Shown: piece after piece, positions 56,243-64,000 of the stretch
How the letters are laid out: each line of letters starts with the position of its first letter
Position numbering within the stretch: position 1 is the stretch's first letter
Source: Roseiarcus sp963709185
Lineage (GTDB): Bacteria; Pseudomonadota; Alphaproteobacteria; Rhizobiales; Beijerinckiaceae
Length of the DNA stretch: 64,000 nucleotides
Assembly (NCBI GenBank): GCA_963709185.1
Contig: CAVPVQ010000015.1
Location: forward strand, 496,001-560,000
Direction: 5' to 3'
Notes under the pieces: model-generated
What the model saw: the letters and a program-made list of their open reading frames with translations, nothing else
What the model was told of the DNA's origin: nothing
Databases searched by the model: none
Position numbers and translations under genes: made by a program

Positions 56243-56337
56243 AGCAAGCCGGTTCTGAGAGACAGCTCACGGCTTACGGCGGCGCAAAAGGCAACCAACT
56301 CCGCGGCTCGAGCGTGACGCCGACGGCGCAATGACAA

Positions 56338-56718
56338 CTAGGCCTGCAGATCGGAACGCAATATGATTCCGTCGGGCAGATAGTATCCATTGAATCTGTT
56401 GCCAGAAAAATTGACGCTTCCCAGCCCCGGCATTTGAATATATTTGCCGATACCCTTCATCGCCGGGTGTGTCTCCAAAACCATTTCGGTATCACTCGTA
56501 TCGATGCCGCCGAACTCCGCGCGGTGTTGTGAAACGATTTTTGCGATGCGTCGATAGAAGTCCTGCTTGTCTGCATGTTTCTTGGGAGGAACCAGCCACA
56601 ATTTCCAAGTGTCAATATCCGTATTGTGGACCCACATGGCGATACGCGGTCGAAAGCCGGCGGCGTCCAAGGCCTTCACGAGGGCCTGGCCACCGACTAC
56701 CAGTGTGTTTTGATCCAT
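56338..56718 (-). CDS. Hypothetical protein paired with HEPN gene
   Basis: 126 residues from the ATG at 56718. No signal peptide or membrane helix; mixed alpha/beta composition (MWVHNTDIDTWKLWLVPPKKHADKQDFYRRIAKIVSQ, then a Gly/Asn-rich C terminus). The family was not recognised and no nucleotidyltransferase motif was seen. Its start overlaps the corrected stop of the HEPN-domain gene by 22 bp, so it is translationally coupled as second gene of a pair. The region is less GC-rich than surroundings. It may be an antitoxin or effector partner; this is only inference from position. Confidence 0.6.
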   Translation of the reverse strand: MDQNTLVVGGQALVKALDAAGFRPRIAMWVHNTDIDTWKLWLVPPKKHADKQDFYRRIAKIVSQHRAEFGGIDTSDTEMVLETHPAMKGIGKYIQMPGLGSVNFSGNRFNGYYLPDGIILRSDLQA

Positions 56719-57121
56719 TCAAGGACTCCTGATTTTGGATCGGCGATAGCGTGGACAAGCAATGAAGCGGACGTGACATCTTTCAATTCGTAGCGCGAGT
56801 CCGGCTCCCATTCTGAGACCAGCGCCCAATTTGCGGCGAATTGTGGGTCGAAGTCCTTCTGCGCATTGAGCAGACCCGCCAACCCTGCGAGCCCAACCGA
56901 CCCCCGAATTGATGATTGAGAATTCCCTTGATGAAGGCCTTATCCGGAATCGTTTCCGCTGGGATTTGCGCGGCAATGCAAGCCTTCAGACCAAGCTCGA
57001 CGGCATATCCGGCAAGATAATACGCATTTGAGTATCGCTTGTTGTCGAGGAGAAGTCGCGCGTCATCGAGCTTCGCTTGCGCGTTGGCTCGCAATTCGTC
57101 GCGGCGCTGCCCGACCCCCAT
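56697..57121 (-). CDS. HEPN-domain protein, one-base frameshift
   Basis: Corrected length 141 residues. The N-terminal frame (ATG at 57121) has the typical HEPN helix pair: LRANAQAKLDDARLLLDNKRYSNAYYLAGYAVELGLKACIA. The frame is lost after NHQFGG; adding one base to the C5 run at 56901-56905 (G5 on the coding strand) restores SVGLAGLAGLLNAQKDFDPQFAANWALVSEW...YELKDVTSASLLVHAIADPKSGVLEWIKTHW. There is no clear Rx4-6H nuclease motif, so RNase activity is uncertain. Overlaps the downstream partner by 22 bp. A homopolymer indel suggests sequencing error; otherwise it is a pseudogene. Confidence 0.75.
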
Positions 57122-57223
57122 TTTGCCCTCAGTTTAGAGCCAGCCTACGTTTTTCAAACTTGCGCAATCACCAGCGACCGGCGGCCTCGTTTAGTCGGCA
57201 ACCAAAAGGTGTGTTCGAACGCG

Positions 57224-59176
57224 CTACCCGCCTGATACGCCTAGCGAGGCGCGGCGGGTCGCCAGATCGGTCACCGAAGCGGCGCCGCGAAAATTGAGAA
57301 TCGCGTCGCTATAGACGCGTTCGGCGCCCGCGCGATCGCCCTTGTCCACCGCGCCGGCCAGCTCGCCAAGCCAGCGCGTCATCGAAGCGCGGTCGACGGG
57401 CGCCAATTGGGCCGCCATCACGCCGTCAACGCCAGTGTCGACGACCGGCTCGTTGCCGGAAAACAGGATTTCGTTCAACCGTTCGCCGCGCCGCGTTCCC
57501 GTGAACACGATATCAATGTCGACGCGCGGCTCATAGCCGGCCAAACGGATCATCTTTTCCGCAAGATCCAGAATCCGGGCGGGCTGGCCCATCTTGAGAA
57601 CATAGACGGAAGCCCGCGCCGCCGCCGAGCCGGCCGGCGAAGCGCCATGGGCGGCGGCCGAAATGACAAGATCGACGGCCTCGCGGACCGTCATGAAATA
57701 CCGCACCATGTCCGGATGGGTCACCGTCACCGGACCGCCACGCTCGATCTGCGCCTTGAACTTCGGCACCACCGAGCCAACCGAGCCCAGCACATTGCCA
57801 AACCGCACGGAAATCAATCGCGGGCCGGCCGGCCGGCCGATGCGTTCGCCATCGACAAGCTGCGCGTACATTTCCGAAAAGCGCTTGGTCGCGCCGAGCA
57901 CGGATACCGGGTCGACGGCCTTGTCGGTCGAGATCAGCACCCCAGCCGCGCCGACTGCCGCCGTCGCGTCGACAACGTTGACGGAGCCGAAAATGTTGGT
58001 CTTGACGCCTTCGGCCCAATCGAGTTCGAGCTGCGGCACCTGCTTGAGCGCCGCCGCATGAAACACGACGTCCGGGCGGAATTGCTCGAACAACGACATC
58101 AACCTTGGGCGGTCACGAACGTCGGCGACGGCGGCGCGCAGCCGGATCGGCATCTTCAGCGCCTCGAGCTGCTCGCTGATGGCGAACAGCGCGGGTTCGG
58201 AATTGTCGAGAACGAGCAGATCGGCGGCGCCGAGCGCCACGACGCGCGCGCAAATCTCCGACCCGATAGAGCCGCCCCCCCCGGTCACGACAACGCGCCT
58301 CGCGTTGACGAACGCGCGCAGGCTGGTGAGATCCGATTGCACGCTCGGACGAAACAGCAGATCCTCGATTTCGATGGGAGCCAACGCCGAGGCGCCGTCA
58401 AACTCAACCGTCTGCAACCGCGACAGCGCGACGCCGAGACGCTTGGCGGTCGCCACGACCCGCTCGGAATCGGCGTCCGAAGTGAATTCGCTCGGCGCGA
58501 AAATCAGGCGGGCGATCGGATTGCCCTCTTCCGTCGCTTCGCCGACGATGCGCTCGAGTTCGTCGTAACCGCCGAGCACGGGAACGCCGCGAATTGAGGC
58601 GCCGCGGTCCGAAGCGCGCGGCGACAGGACGCCGCGCGCGACGAAGCGGCGACGCATCCCCTCTTCGATCGACCGCAACGCAATCTCGGCTTCCGTGCTT
58701 CGCCCGAGCACCAAGATCGCCGGCGCCCGTTCGCGCCGGCCGGTCCGCCGCGCCTGGACATATCGGAAATAGCGATAGGCGATGCGCGGTCCGCCGAGCA
58801 TCGACATCTGCAGGACCCAATAGACAAAACATGCTTTTGCGCCAAAGGCGGGCGAGGCGAGTTCGCCGCGCGCGATCAGCGCGAAGTCCAGAACGAGCAA
58901 GGAAATGGCGAGCAGACTGGAGACCCGGAAAATATTGAACAGGTCGGGCAGCGACGCAAACCGCCATTTGGATTCGTACAGCCGGAAGAATTGATAGGCG
59001 ACGCCGGCGTAAATCGTAAACAGCGGGACGATCCATTCGAGCGCTTCGACCTGAACCGGCATGTTGCCGGGGTAGCGAAGGTAGAGCGCCAACGCCATCG
59101 CCAGCGGCGTCGTGATGAGATCGTGCGCCATCACGGCGAGGCTTTTGGCGCTTTGGGATCTATTCTGCAAAATCAT
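57224..59176 (-). CDS. FlaA1/CapD-type nucleotide-sugar dehydratase/epimerase, membrane-anchored
   Basis: 650 residues from the ATG at 59176. Four N-terminal membrane helices (LITTPLAMALALYLRY, WIVPLFTIYAGVAYQFF, ...), a CoA/NAD-like binding module (APAILVLGRSTEAEIALRSI), then an extended SDR domain: RRVVVTGGGGSIGSEICARV, DVVFHAAALKQVPQLEL, and STDKAVDPVSVLGATKRFSEMY with the family's STDKA/K catalytic region, and FTGTRRGERLNEILF. Makes or epimerises a UDP-amino-sugar for surface polysaccharide or glycoprotein. Upstream in-frame residues lack protein character. Confidence 0.92.
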   Translation of the reverse strand: MILQNRSQSAKSLAVMAHDLITTPLAMALALYLRYPGNMPVQVEALEWIVPLFTIYAGVAYQFFRLYESKWRFASLPDLFNIFRVSSLLAISLLVLDFALIARGELASPAFGAKACFVYWVLQMSMLGGPRIAYRYFRYVQARRTGRRERAPAILVLGRSTEAEIALRSIEEGMRRRFVARGVLSPRASDRGASIRGVPVLGGYDELERIVGEATEEGNPIARLIFAPSEFTSDADSERVVATAKRLGVALSRLQTVEFDGASALAPIEIEDLLFRPSVQSDLTSLRAFVNARRVVVTGGGGSIGSEICARVVALGAADLLVLDNSEPALFAISEQLEALKMPIRLRAAVADVRDRPRLMSLFEQFRPDVVFHAAALKQVPQLELDWAEGVKTNIFGSVNVVDATAAVGAAGVLISTDKAVDPVSVLGATKRFSEMYAQLVDGERIGRPAGPRLISVRFGNVLGSVGSVVPKFKAQIERGGPVTVTHPDMVRYFMTVREAVDLVISAAAHGASPAGSAAARASVYVLKMGQPARILDLAEKMIRLAGYEPRVDIDIVFTGTRRGERLNEILFSGNEPVVDTGVDGVMAAQLAPVDRASMTRWLGELAGAVDKGDRAGAERVYSDAILNFRGAASVTDLATRRASLGVSGG

Positions 59177-59322
59177 CGCGCCGACTTCTTGGGGATCAAT
59201 CGTCAACCTCGCGCCGAGCCCGGACGGCGGCCACGGGCTCCGAACTATAGTGGCTTTGCCGCCGCGACGCGAGCCGCACCCGCTGCCCGCTGCGGGGAGG
59301 CGGGTCGAGGCCCTCGCGTCCC

Positions 59323-60993
59323 TCAAAAAAGTCCGACGATCCGCCCGCCGCTGACCCTTATCTGTTCGGCGGCCGGGGTGCGCGGCAAACCCGGCATAGT
59401 CGGGATGTCGCCGAGCAGAACGACGACGAAGCCGGCGCCGGCGCGCAGGCGCAATTCCCGGATCGGCGCGACATGGCCGCTGGGGGCGCCGAGCAGATTG
59501 GGATCCGCGGAGAAGGAATAGGGCGTCTTGGCGATGCAGACGGGCAGCGCGCCATAGCCAGCCTCCTCCAACTGCCGGAATTGCTGGCGGATCGCTGAAT
59601 CGGCGACGATATCGGCGGCGCCATAGATTTGCGTCGCAATGGTCCGCACCTTGTCCCACAGCGGCGTCGCGTCGTCGTAGAGCGGGTGAAAGCGCGCGGC
59701 GCCGTGGTCGGCGAGCGCAACGACGCGGCGCGCCAGTTCTTCCGCGCCCTGCCCGCCGCGCGCCCAATGGTCGCAAACGACCGCCTCGACGCCGAACCTC
59801 TCCCTGACCGTCGCGCTGATGAGATCGTGTTCGGCTTGCGTGTCCGAATCGAACCGGTTGATCGCCACGACGACCGGCACGCCGAACCTGGCGACATTAG
59901 CGACGTGGCGTTCAAGATTGGGCAGGCCGGCCGCGAGCGCGGCGAGATTCTCCACGCCGAGCGCCGCCTTGTCGGCCCCGCCGTTGAACTTGAGCGCACG
60001 CGCGGTGGCGACGACGACGCAGGCGGCCGGGTTGAGGCCGGCGATGCGGCACTTGATGTCGAAGAATTTCTCGGCGCCCAGGTCCGCGCCGAAACCCGCT
60101 TCGGTCACGACATAGTCGGCGAGCTTCAGTCCGGCCCGCGTCGCGATGATCGAATTGCAGCCATGGGCGATATTGGCGAAGGGCCCGCCGTGGACGAGCG
60201 CCGGATTGCCTTCGAGCGTCTGCACCAGGTTGGGGTGCAACGCCTGGCTCAGCAGCGCGGTCATCGCGCCGGCCGCCTTGAGCTGGCCCGCCGTCACCGG
60301 CGCCTTGGCGCGCGAATAGGCGACGATCATCCGGCTGAGACGCGCCTCAAGATCGTCAATGTCGCGGGCAAGGCAGAACACCGCCATGACTTCGGACGCG
60401 ACGGTGATGTCGAAGCCGTCCTCGCGCGGAAACCCGTTGGCGACTCCGCCAAGCGAAACGACAGTGCTGCGCAGCGCGCGATCATTGACGTCCAGCGCGC
60501 GCCGCCAGACGATCCGGCGCGGATCGATATCAAGCGAATTGCCCCAGTAAATGTGGTTGTCGATCATCGCGGCGAGCAGGTTGTGCGCGGCGGTTATTGC
60601 GTGAAAATCTCCGGTGAAGTGCAGATTGATTTCGTCCATCGGCGCGACCTGCGCATGGCCGCCGCCGGTGGCTCCGCCCTTGCGCCCGAACACCGGACCC
60701 TGCGAAGGCTCGCGAAGGCAGATGACGGCGCGCTTGCCGATGCGCGCCAGGGCGTCGCCGAGTCCGATCGTGGTGGTCGTTTTGCCCTCGCCGGCCGGGG
60801 TCGGGTTGATGGCGGTGACCAGAATCAAACGCCCGTCCGGCCGTTCGCCGAGGCCGTCGATGGCGTCGAGCGTCACCTTGGCGATCACCCGCCCATAGGG
60901 GCGAAGCGCCGTCTCGGGAATGCCCAGCCTGGCGGCGACCGCGGCGATCGGCAGCAGATCGACCGTCCAGGCGATTTCGAGGTCCGATTTCAT
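59323..60993 (-). CDS. fhs: Formate-tetrahydrofolate ligase
   Basis: 556 residues from the ATG at 60993. ATP-dependent synthesis of 10-formyl-THF from formate and THF. P-loop TAINPTPAGEGKTTTTIGLGDAL, folate region REPSQGPVFGRKGGATGGGHAQVAPMDEINLHFTGD, C-terminal TMPGLPRTPAAEQIRV. Intact and normal length. It feeds C1 metabolism in the cytoplasm and is common in methylotrophs but not specific to them. Divergent from a DUF302 gene. Confidence 0.96.
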   Translation of the reverse strand: MKSDLEIAWTVDLLPIAAVAARLGIPETALRPYGRVIAKVTLDAIDGLGERPDGRLILVTAINPTPAGEGKTTTTIGLGDALARIGKRAVICLREPSQGPVFGRKGGATGGGHAQVAPMDEINLHFTGDFHAITAAHNLLAAMIDNHIYWGNSLDIDPRRIVWRRALDVNDRALRSTVVSLGGVANGFPREDGFDITVASEVMAVFCLARDIDDLEARLSRMIVAYSRAKAPVTAGQLKAAGAMTALLSQALHPNLVQTLEGNPALVHGGPFANIAHGCNSIIATRAGLKLADYVVTEAGFGADLGAEKFFDIKCRIAGLNPAACVVVATARALKFNGGADKAALGVENLAALAAGLPNLERHVANVARFGVPVVVAINRFDSDTQAEHDLISATVRERFGVEAVVCDHWARGGQGAEELARRVVALADHGAARFHPLYDDATPLWDKVRTIATQIYGAADIVADSAIRQQFRQLEEAGYGALPVCIAKTPYSFSADPNLLGAPSGHVAPIRELRLRAGAGFVVVLLGDIPTMPGLPRTPAAEQIRVSGGRIVGLF

Positions 60994-61137
60994 GCAAGGG
61001 GCTCCCGGGGCGCAGACTCGTCGGCAGCTTAGCGGGATCGCGGCCGAGGCGCATTCTCGTCGTTGACGGGGCCGCCCGAAACTGTGATTGCTGATTCTGG
61101 CCGGCGCCGATGGGCGCCGCTTCCGCGGAGGCGCGCG

Positions 61138-61542
61138 ATGACTGTCGAAGGATTGATTTCCGTCCAGAGCCGCTTTGGCGCAAAGGAAACGATGGATCGG
61201 CTCGAAGCGGCGCTGCGGGCGAACGGCGTCAGCATATTCGCCCGAATCGATCACGCCGCCGGGGCGGCGAAGGTCGGCGAGAATCTTCGTCCGACCGAAC
61301 TGCTGATCTTCGGCAATCCGAAGGCTGGCACGCCGCTGATGCAGGCCGAGCAGACGATCGGCATCGATCTGCCGCTGAAAGCCTTGGTGTGGCAGGACGC
61401 GATGGGAGCGGTGCGGCTTTCGTACGACGATCCGAGATGGCTGGCGCAGCGACATGGTCTGGGAACCAAAGGCGCGGACGCGGTGGCCCGGATGCTGGCG
61501 TTGCTGAGGACGTTGGCCGGCGAGGCTGCGCCGCCGCCGTGA
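61138..61542 (+). CDS. DUF302 domain-containing protein
   Basis: 134 residues from the ATG at 61138 with GCGGAGGC upstream. DUF302 pattern: ISVQSRFGAKETMDRLEAALRANGVSIFARIDHAAGAAKVG, TELLIFGNPKAGTPLMQAEQTIGIDLPLKALVWQD. A small cytoplasmic protein; no biochemical function known. Divergent from fhs by 144 bp. Confidence 0.9.
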   Translation: MTVEGLISVQSRFGAKETMDRLEAALRANGVSIFARIDHAAGAAKVGENLRPTELLIFGNPKAGTPLMQAEQTIGIDLPLKALVWQDAMGAVRLSYDDPRWLAQRHGLGTKGADAVARMLALLRTLAGEAAPPP

Positions 61543-61627
61543 CCCCCGTGTCGCCGGCGATCAACCCTTGACCCTGGCGCGCCTGGCGGGCAGACAGACC
61601 TGAACGTCTCCATGGACCCCGCCCGTT

Positions 61628-62422
61628 ATGATCCGCTCCGCCTTGATGACCGTGATGACCGGCGCAGCGATCAAGGCCGGACGAGGACTCAAGCGCGACT
61701 TCGGCGAAATCGGCAATCTGCAGGTGTCGATGAAGGGCCCCGGCGATTTCGTCAGTCTCGCCGATCAGCGCGCCGAAAAGGTCATTTTTGAAGAGCTTTC
61801 CCGGGCGCGGCCGGGTTATGGTTTCGTGATGGAGGAGAGCGGCGCAATAGAGGGCGCCGACAAGAGCCACACCTGGCATGTCGATCCGCTCGACGCGACC
61901 ACCAACTTCCTGCACGCGATCCCGCTCTTCGCCATTTCGATCGCGCTGGAGCGCGAGGGCCAGATCGTCGCCGGGGTGATCTACAATCCGGCCAATGACG
62001 AAATGTATGTCGCCGAAAAAGGTCAGGGCGCGTTTGGCGATAATCGGCGCCTGCGGGTGGCGGCGCGCCGTGAGCTGTCACAGGCGCTGTTCGGCTGCGG
62101 CGTGCCGCATCTGGGCAAAGCGGCGCAGCATCCGCGCTTCAAACTGGAGCTGGCGGCGGTGATGGCGCGTGTCGTCAACGTGCGCCGCATGGGCTGCGCC
62201 GCGCTCGACCTCGCCTATGTCGCCGCAGGGCGCTTCGACGCCTTCTGGGAGCGCGGTCTGAATTCCTGGGACATCGCCGCAGGCGCGCTGCTCATTCGAG
62301 AAGCCGGAGGTTTCGTCAGCGGCGCCGACGGCGAGGAGAACTTCCTCGAAACAGGATCGATCTGCTGCGGCAACGAGGTCATGCATCGCCAATTGCTGGC
62401 GCTGATCGCCGATGCGCGATGA
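61628..62422 (+). CDS. Inositol monophosphatase family protein (SuhB-like)
   Basis: 264 residues. FIG-superfamily phosphatase: VSLADQRAEKVIFEEL, MEESG (first metal Glu), WHVDPLDATTNFLHAIP (second metal Asps; canonical WxVDPLDGTTN has Gly where this reads Ala), MGCAALDLAYVAAGRFDAFWERGLNSWDIAAGALLIREAGG (third metal Asp in WDIAAG). All metal ligands are kept. Likely hydrolyses a sugar or inositol monophosphate; the Gly-to-Ala change could affect the substrate loop. Confidence 0.9.
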   Translation: MIRSALMTVMTGAAIKAGRGLKRDFGEIGNLQVSMKGPGDFVSLADQRAEKVIFEELSRARPGYGFVMEESGAIEGADKSHTWHVDPLDATTNFLHAIPLFAISIALEREGQIVAGVIYNPANDEMYVAEKGQGAFGDNRRLRVAARRELSQALFGCGVPHLGKAAQHPRFKLELAAVMARVVNVRRMGCAALDLAYVAAGRFDAFWERGLNSWDIAAGALLIREAGGFVSGADGEENFLETGSICCGNEVMHRQLLALIADAR

Positions 62423-62539
62423 GTCCGCGCGTCGGGCCGCGGGTTTCGCCACCGATCCTCGCGCTGCGCCCGGCGGACCGCGTCCGCCCGATCTTCGCCT
62501 GTCGGAAGAGCTGGAATTCGCTGATCTGCGCGACCGCGC

Positions 62540-64000
62540 TCAGAAGACCACTTCGAACTTGCCCTTGATGGCGTTGTCTTCGTCGCGAACCGCGAGCGCG
62601 CCCGAATAGTACACGCCGAATGTCGCGTTGCGGGTCAGGCGCCAGTCGAACCCCGCCTCGATCATCAGCGCGTCTTGCGCGATCGGCGCGCCGGCGATCG
62701 AGAACGGGATCGAAGGCGCGCTTTCGAAGGCGAGCGTGGAAGCCGGCGTCACGTCGCCGAACACATGCCGCCAACCCAGGAGACCGCGCGCCAGCAGCGG
62801 GACGTTGGAGAACATCGTCGCCTCGCCGCGAATTCCGAGCGTCGTCGCGCCATAGTCGTAGCCTTGCGAAGCCCCGCTCAGCGCAGAGGAGCCGCCGGAC
62901 TCGGCGAAGCTCGCCGTGTCGATGTGCATCGCGAGCGCGCCGACGAAGGGCTCGATCGAAGCCGGCCCCGCCAGGCCGCTCAGCGGCATCCGCCAGCCTG
63001 CCTCGCCAAACGCCTGCAGCGTGTCGCCGCCATAGCCGGCGCTCGCCGTGTCGCCAAAGCCGGGAAAGGCGATCGTGCGATCCGTTCCGAAGCGATTGTA
63101 CGCGTAGAGCGCGCCGGCGCGCAGTTGCAGCGCATTGAAGCTCGCTCCGCCATAGAGCCCCGCGAAGGTCGAATCGATGCTCCCGCTCGAACTGCGCGCG
63201 TCGACGCTCAAGGTCGATTGCGTGTAGCCGGCCGCCACGCCGAGCCGATAGCGATTGTCGAGGGTCGCGTCGCCGCCGACGATGAAGCCGCCCAGCGACC
63301 GGTCGAGCGTCGCCGCGTTGCCGTCGCCGCCGATATGACCAGACGAACCGAAGGCCTGTCCCCAGGCAGCGAAGACATTCGCCGGCAAGGACGGCGCGAC
63401 GATCGCGTTCATCGCCGCAAAGCCCGTCGCCCCGCCGCTGTCCAGACTGCCGTAAGGGCTCGACAGCCGATCGAGCACCGCCTCGCGCGGCAGACGTGAA
63501 TCGTCGAACGCGGCGGACGCCGCGCTTGGATGAATCTCTCCCGACAACGCGTCGAACGCAGCACGGGCCCCGGCGACGCTCTGGCCGAGGATCACGTCGT
63601 AGAGCGGCGCGCCCGCGCCCTGGGCTTGAACGGCGCCCGCGGTTGCAACCTGGTTCGGCGTTATCGCGACGGAGGGGAAAGAGGGCGTCCCGCCAGGCGG
63701 GGCGATCGCCGTGAGAGTCAGAAAGACGTCCTTCGCCGAATAGCTCAGCGTCGGGGTCAGGAAGGCGAGGTTGGACGTGGTGGTCAACGAGCCGAAGGTT
63801 CCGGCCACGCCGCCACGCGCTGTCAGAATCGTATAACGCGTTGTGGAATAGACACCGTTCGCCGCGAGCACGTCGACCACGCCGCCTGAGATCTTCGCGT
63901 TGCCGGTCACGAGGACGGAATTGGTCTGGCCGGCCGGATTGATGTTGACGACATAGGTCGAGCCCTGGGAGAAGCCGATGTCGCCGGACACATGCAGCGT
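62540..64000 (-). CDS. Autotransporter, C-terminal part (partial at right edge)
   Basis: The frame is open to the right edge (reading ...TLHVSGDIGFSQGS), so the gene continues beyond 64000 and only the last 486 codons are visible. The visible part starts in a beta-helical passenger end (GDIGFSQGSTYVVNINPAGQTNSVLVTGNAKISGGVVDVLAANG, DVFLTLT), a linker, then a complete autotransporter beta-barrel from about 205 residues before the end (FAAWGQAFGSSGHIGGDGNAATLDRSLGGFIVGGD). It ends in Phe (KFEVVF), the usual BAM signal. Outer membrane with surface-exposed passenger of unknown activity. Convergent with the IMPase-like gene. Confidence 0.92.
   Translation of the reverse strand, partial: TLHVSGDIGFSQGSTYVVNINPAGQTNSVLVTGNAKISGGVVDVLAANGVYSTTRYTILTARGGVAGTFGSLTTTSNLAFLTPTLSYSAKDVFLTLTAIAPPGGTPSFPSVAITPNQVATAGAVQAQGAGAPLYDVILGQSVAGARAAFDALSGEIHPSAASAAFDDSRLPREAVLDRLSSPYGSLDSGGATGFAAMNAIVAPSLPANVFAAWGQAFGSSGHIGGDGNAATLDRSLGGFIVGGDATLDNRYRLGVAAGYTQSTLSVDARSSSGSIDSTFAGLYGGASFNALQLRAGALYAYNRFGTDRTIAFPGFGDTASAGYGGDTLQAFGEAGWRMPLSGLAGPASIEPFVGALAMHIDTASFAESGGSSALSGASQGYDYGATTLGIRGEATMFSNVPLLARGLLGWRHVFGDVTPASTLAFESAPSIPFSIAGAPIAQDALMIEAGFDWRLTRNATFGVYYSGALAVRDEDNAIKGKFEVVF

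Noticed and set aside
59177..59776. Extended FlaA1-type protein starting at 59776
   Set aside because: The first 200 residues lie antisense to fhs and are Arg/Ala-rich; MILQNRSQ at 59176 is the natural start.

Overview
The window is GC-rich, densely packed bacterial chromosome. Gene content (a liv-type branched-chain amino acid/amide ABC system, PPDK, glutaryl-CoA dehydrogenase, formate-THF ligase, HrcA, a Rhizobiales-type class A PBP, a FecR/CHASE2 pair, DUF1214 genes) points to an alphaproteobacterium, most likely Hyphomicrobiales (Rhizobiales). The genus cannot be fixed from sequence alone. No rRNA, tRNA, CRISPR array, prophage or plasmid functions were seen.

Layout. 1-4.9 kb: the start of a two-component system (PepSY-like protein plus response regulator, cut by the window edge), a trypsin-like protease, a YcgN-type cysteine-cluster protein and a class A penicillin-binding protein. 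4.9-11.2 kb: a minus-strand liv operon (two tandem substrate-binding paralogues, then livH-livM-livG-livF with 4-bp overlaps). 11.5-14.4 kb: a DUF1214-type envelope protein pair, a histone-deacetylase-like amidohydrolase and a VOC protein. 14.4-17.2 kb: an accessory islet of visibly lower GC (small orphan, Sel1/retropepsin protein, nucleotidyltransferase) followed by a REP-associated tyrosine transposase bracketed by REP-like palindromes. 17.3-24.1 kb: an epimerase divergent from a LysR regulator, then a ytfQ-ytfR-ytfT-yjfF-like sugar ABC operon. 24.1-28.1 kb: tesA divergent from ybbA-ybbP. 28.3-33.9 kb: an unusual DUF5132 / HMA-like / P-type ATPase / EcsC-DUF445 cluster. 33.9-36.6 kb: two divergent class III nucleotide cyclase paralogues. 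36.7-45.3 kb: ppdK, hdeD-like, hrcA, gcdH, patatin, DsbA-like isomerase, transaldolase. 45.6-49.5 kb: a FecR-domain protein with an Asn-Gly tail and a CHASE2-PAS-GGDEF-EAL protein. 49.6-56.2 kb: PEBP-like protein, aldo/keto reductase plus FucU, a YeiH-type transporter, acetaldehyde dehydrogenase plus DUF779. 56.3-64 kb: a HEPN protein with an unknown partner, a FlaA1/CapD-type sugar-nucleotide enzyme, formate-THF ligase, DUF302, an inositol-monophosphatase-like protein and the C-terminal part of an autotransporter.

Five genes (PBP, ytfQ, ytfR, one cyclase, HEPN) are each broken by a single-base indel, and conserved sequence resumes exactly in the next frame. Four read as one-base insertions and one as a one-base loss in a G-run. 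This density points to residual assembly/sequencing error, although real decay cannot be excluded. Corrected extents are used for these genes.

The most interesting unit is the 28.3-33.9 kb cluster: a P1B-like ATPase without the usual Cys-Pro-Cys membrane motif, two HMA-like domains without CxxC, a DUF5132 membrane protein, and an apparent EcsC-DUF445 fusion. Its substrate is unknown. Other points of interest are the RAYT/REP locus, the HEPN pair, the tandem liv substrate-binding genes, and a GGDNF (degenerate) GGDEF domain next to an intact EAL domain.
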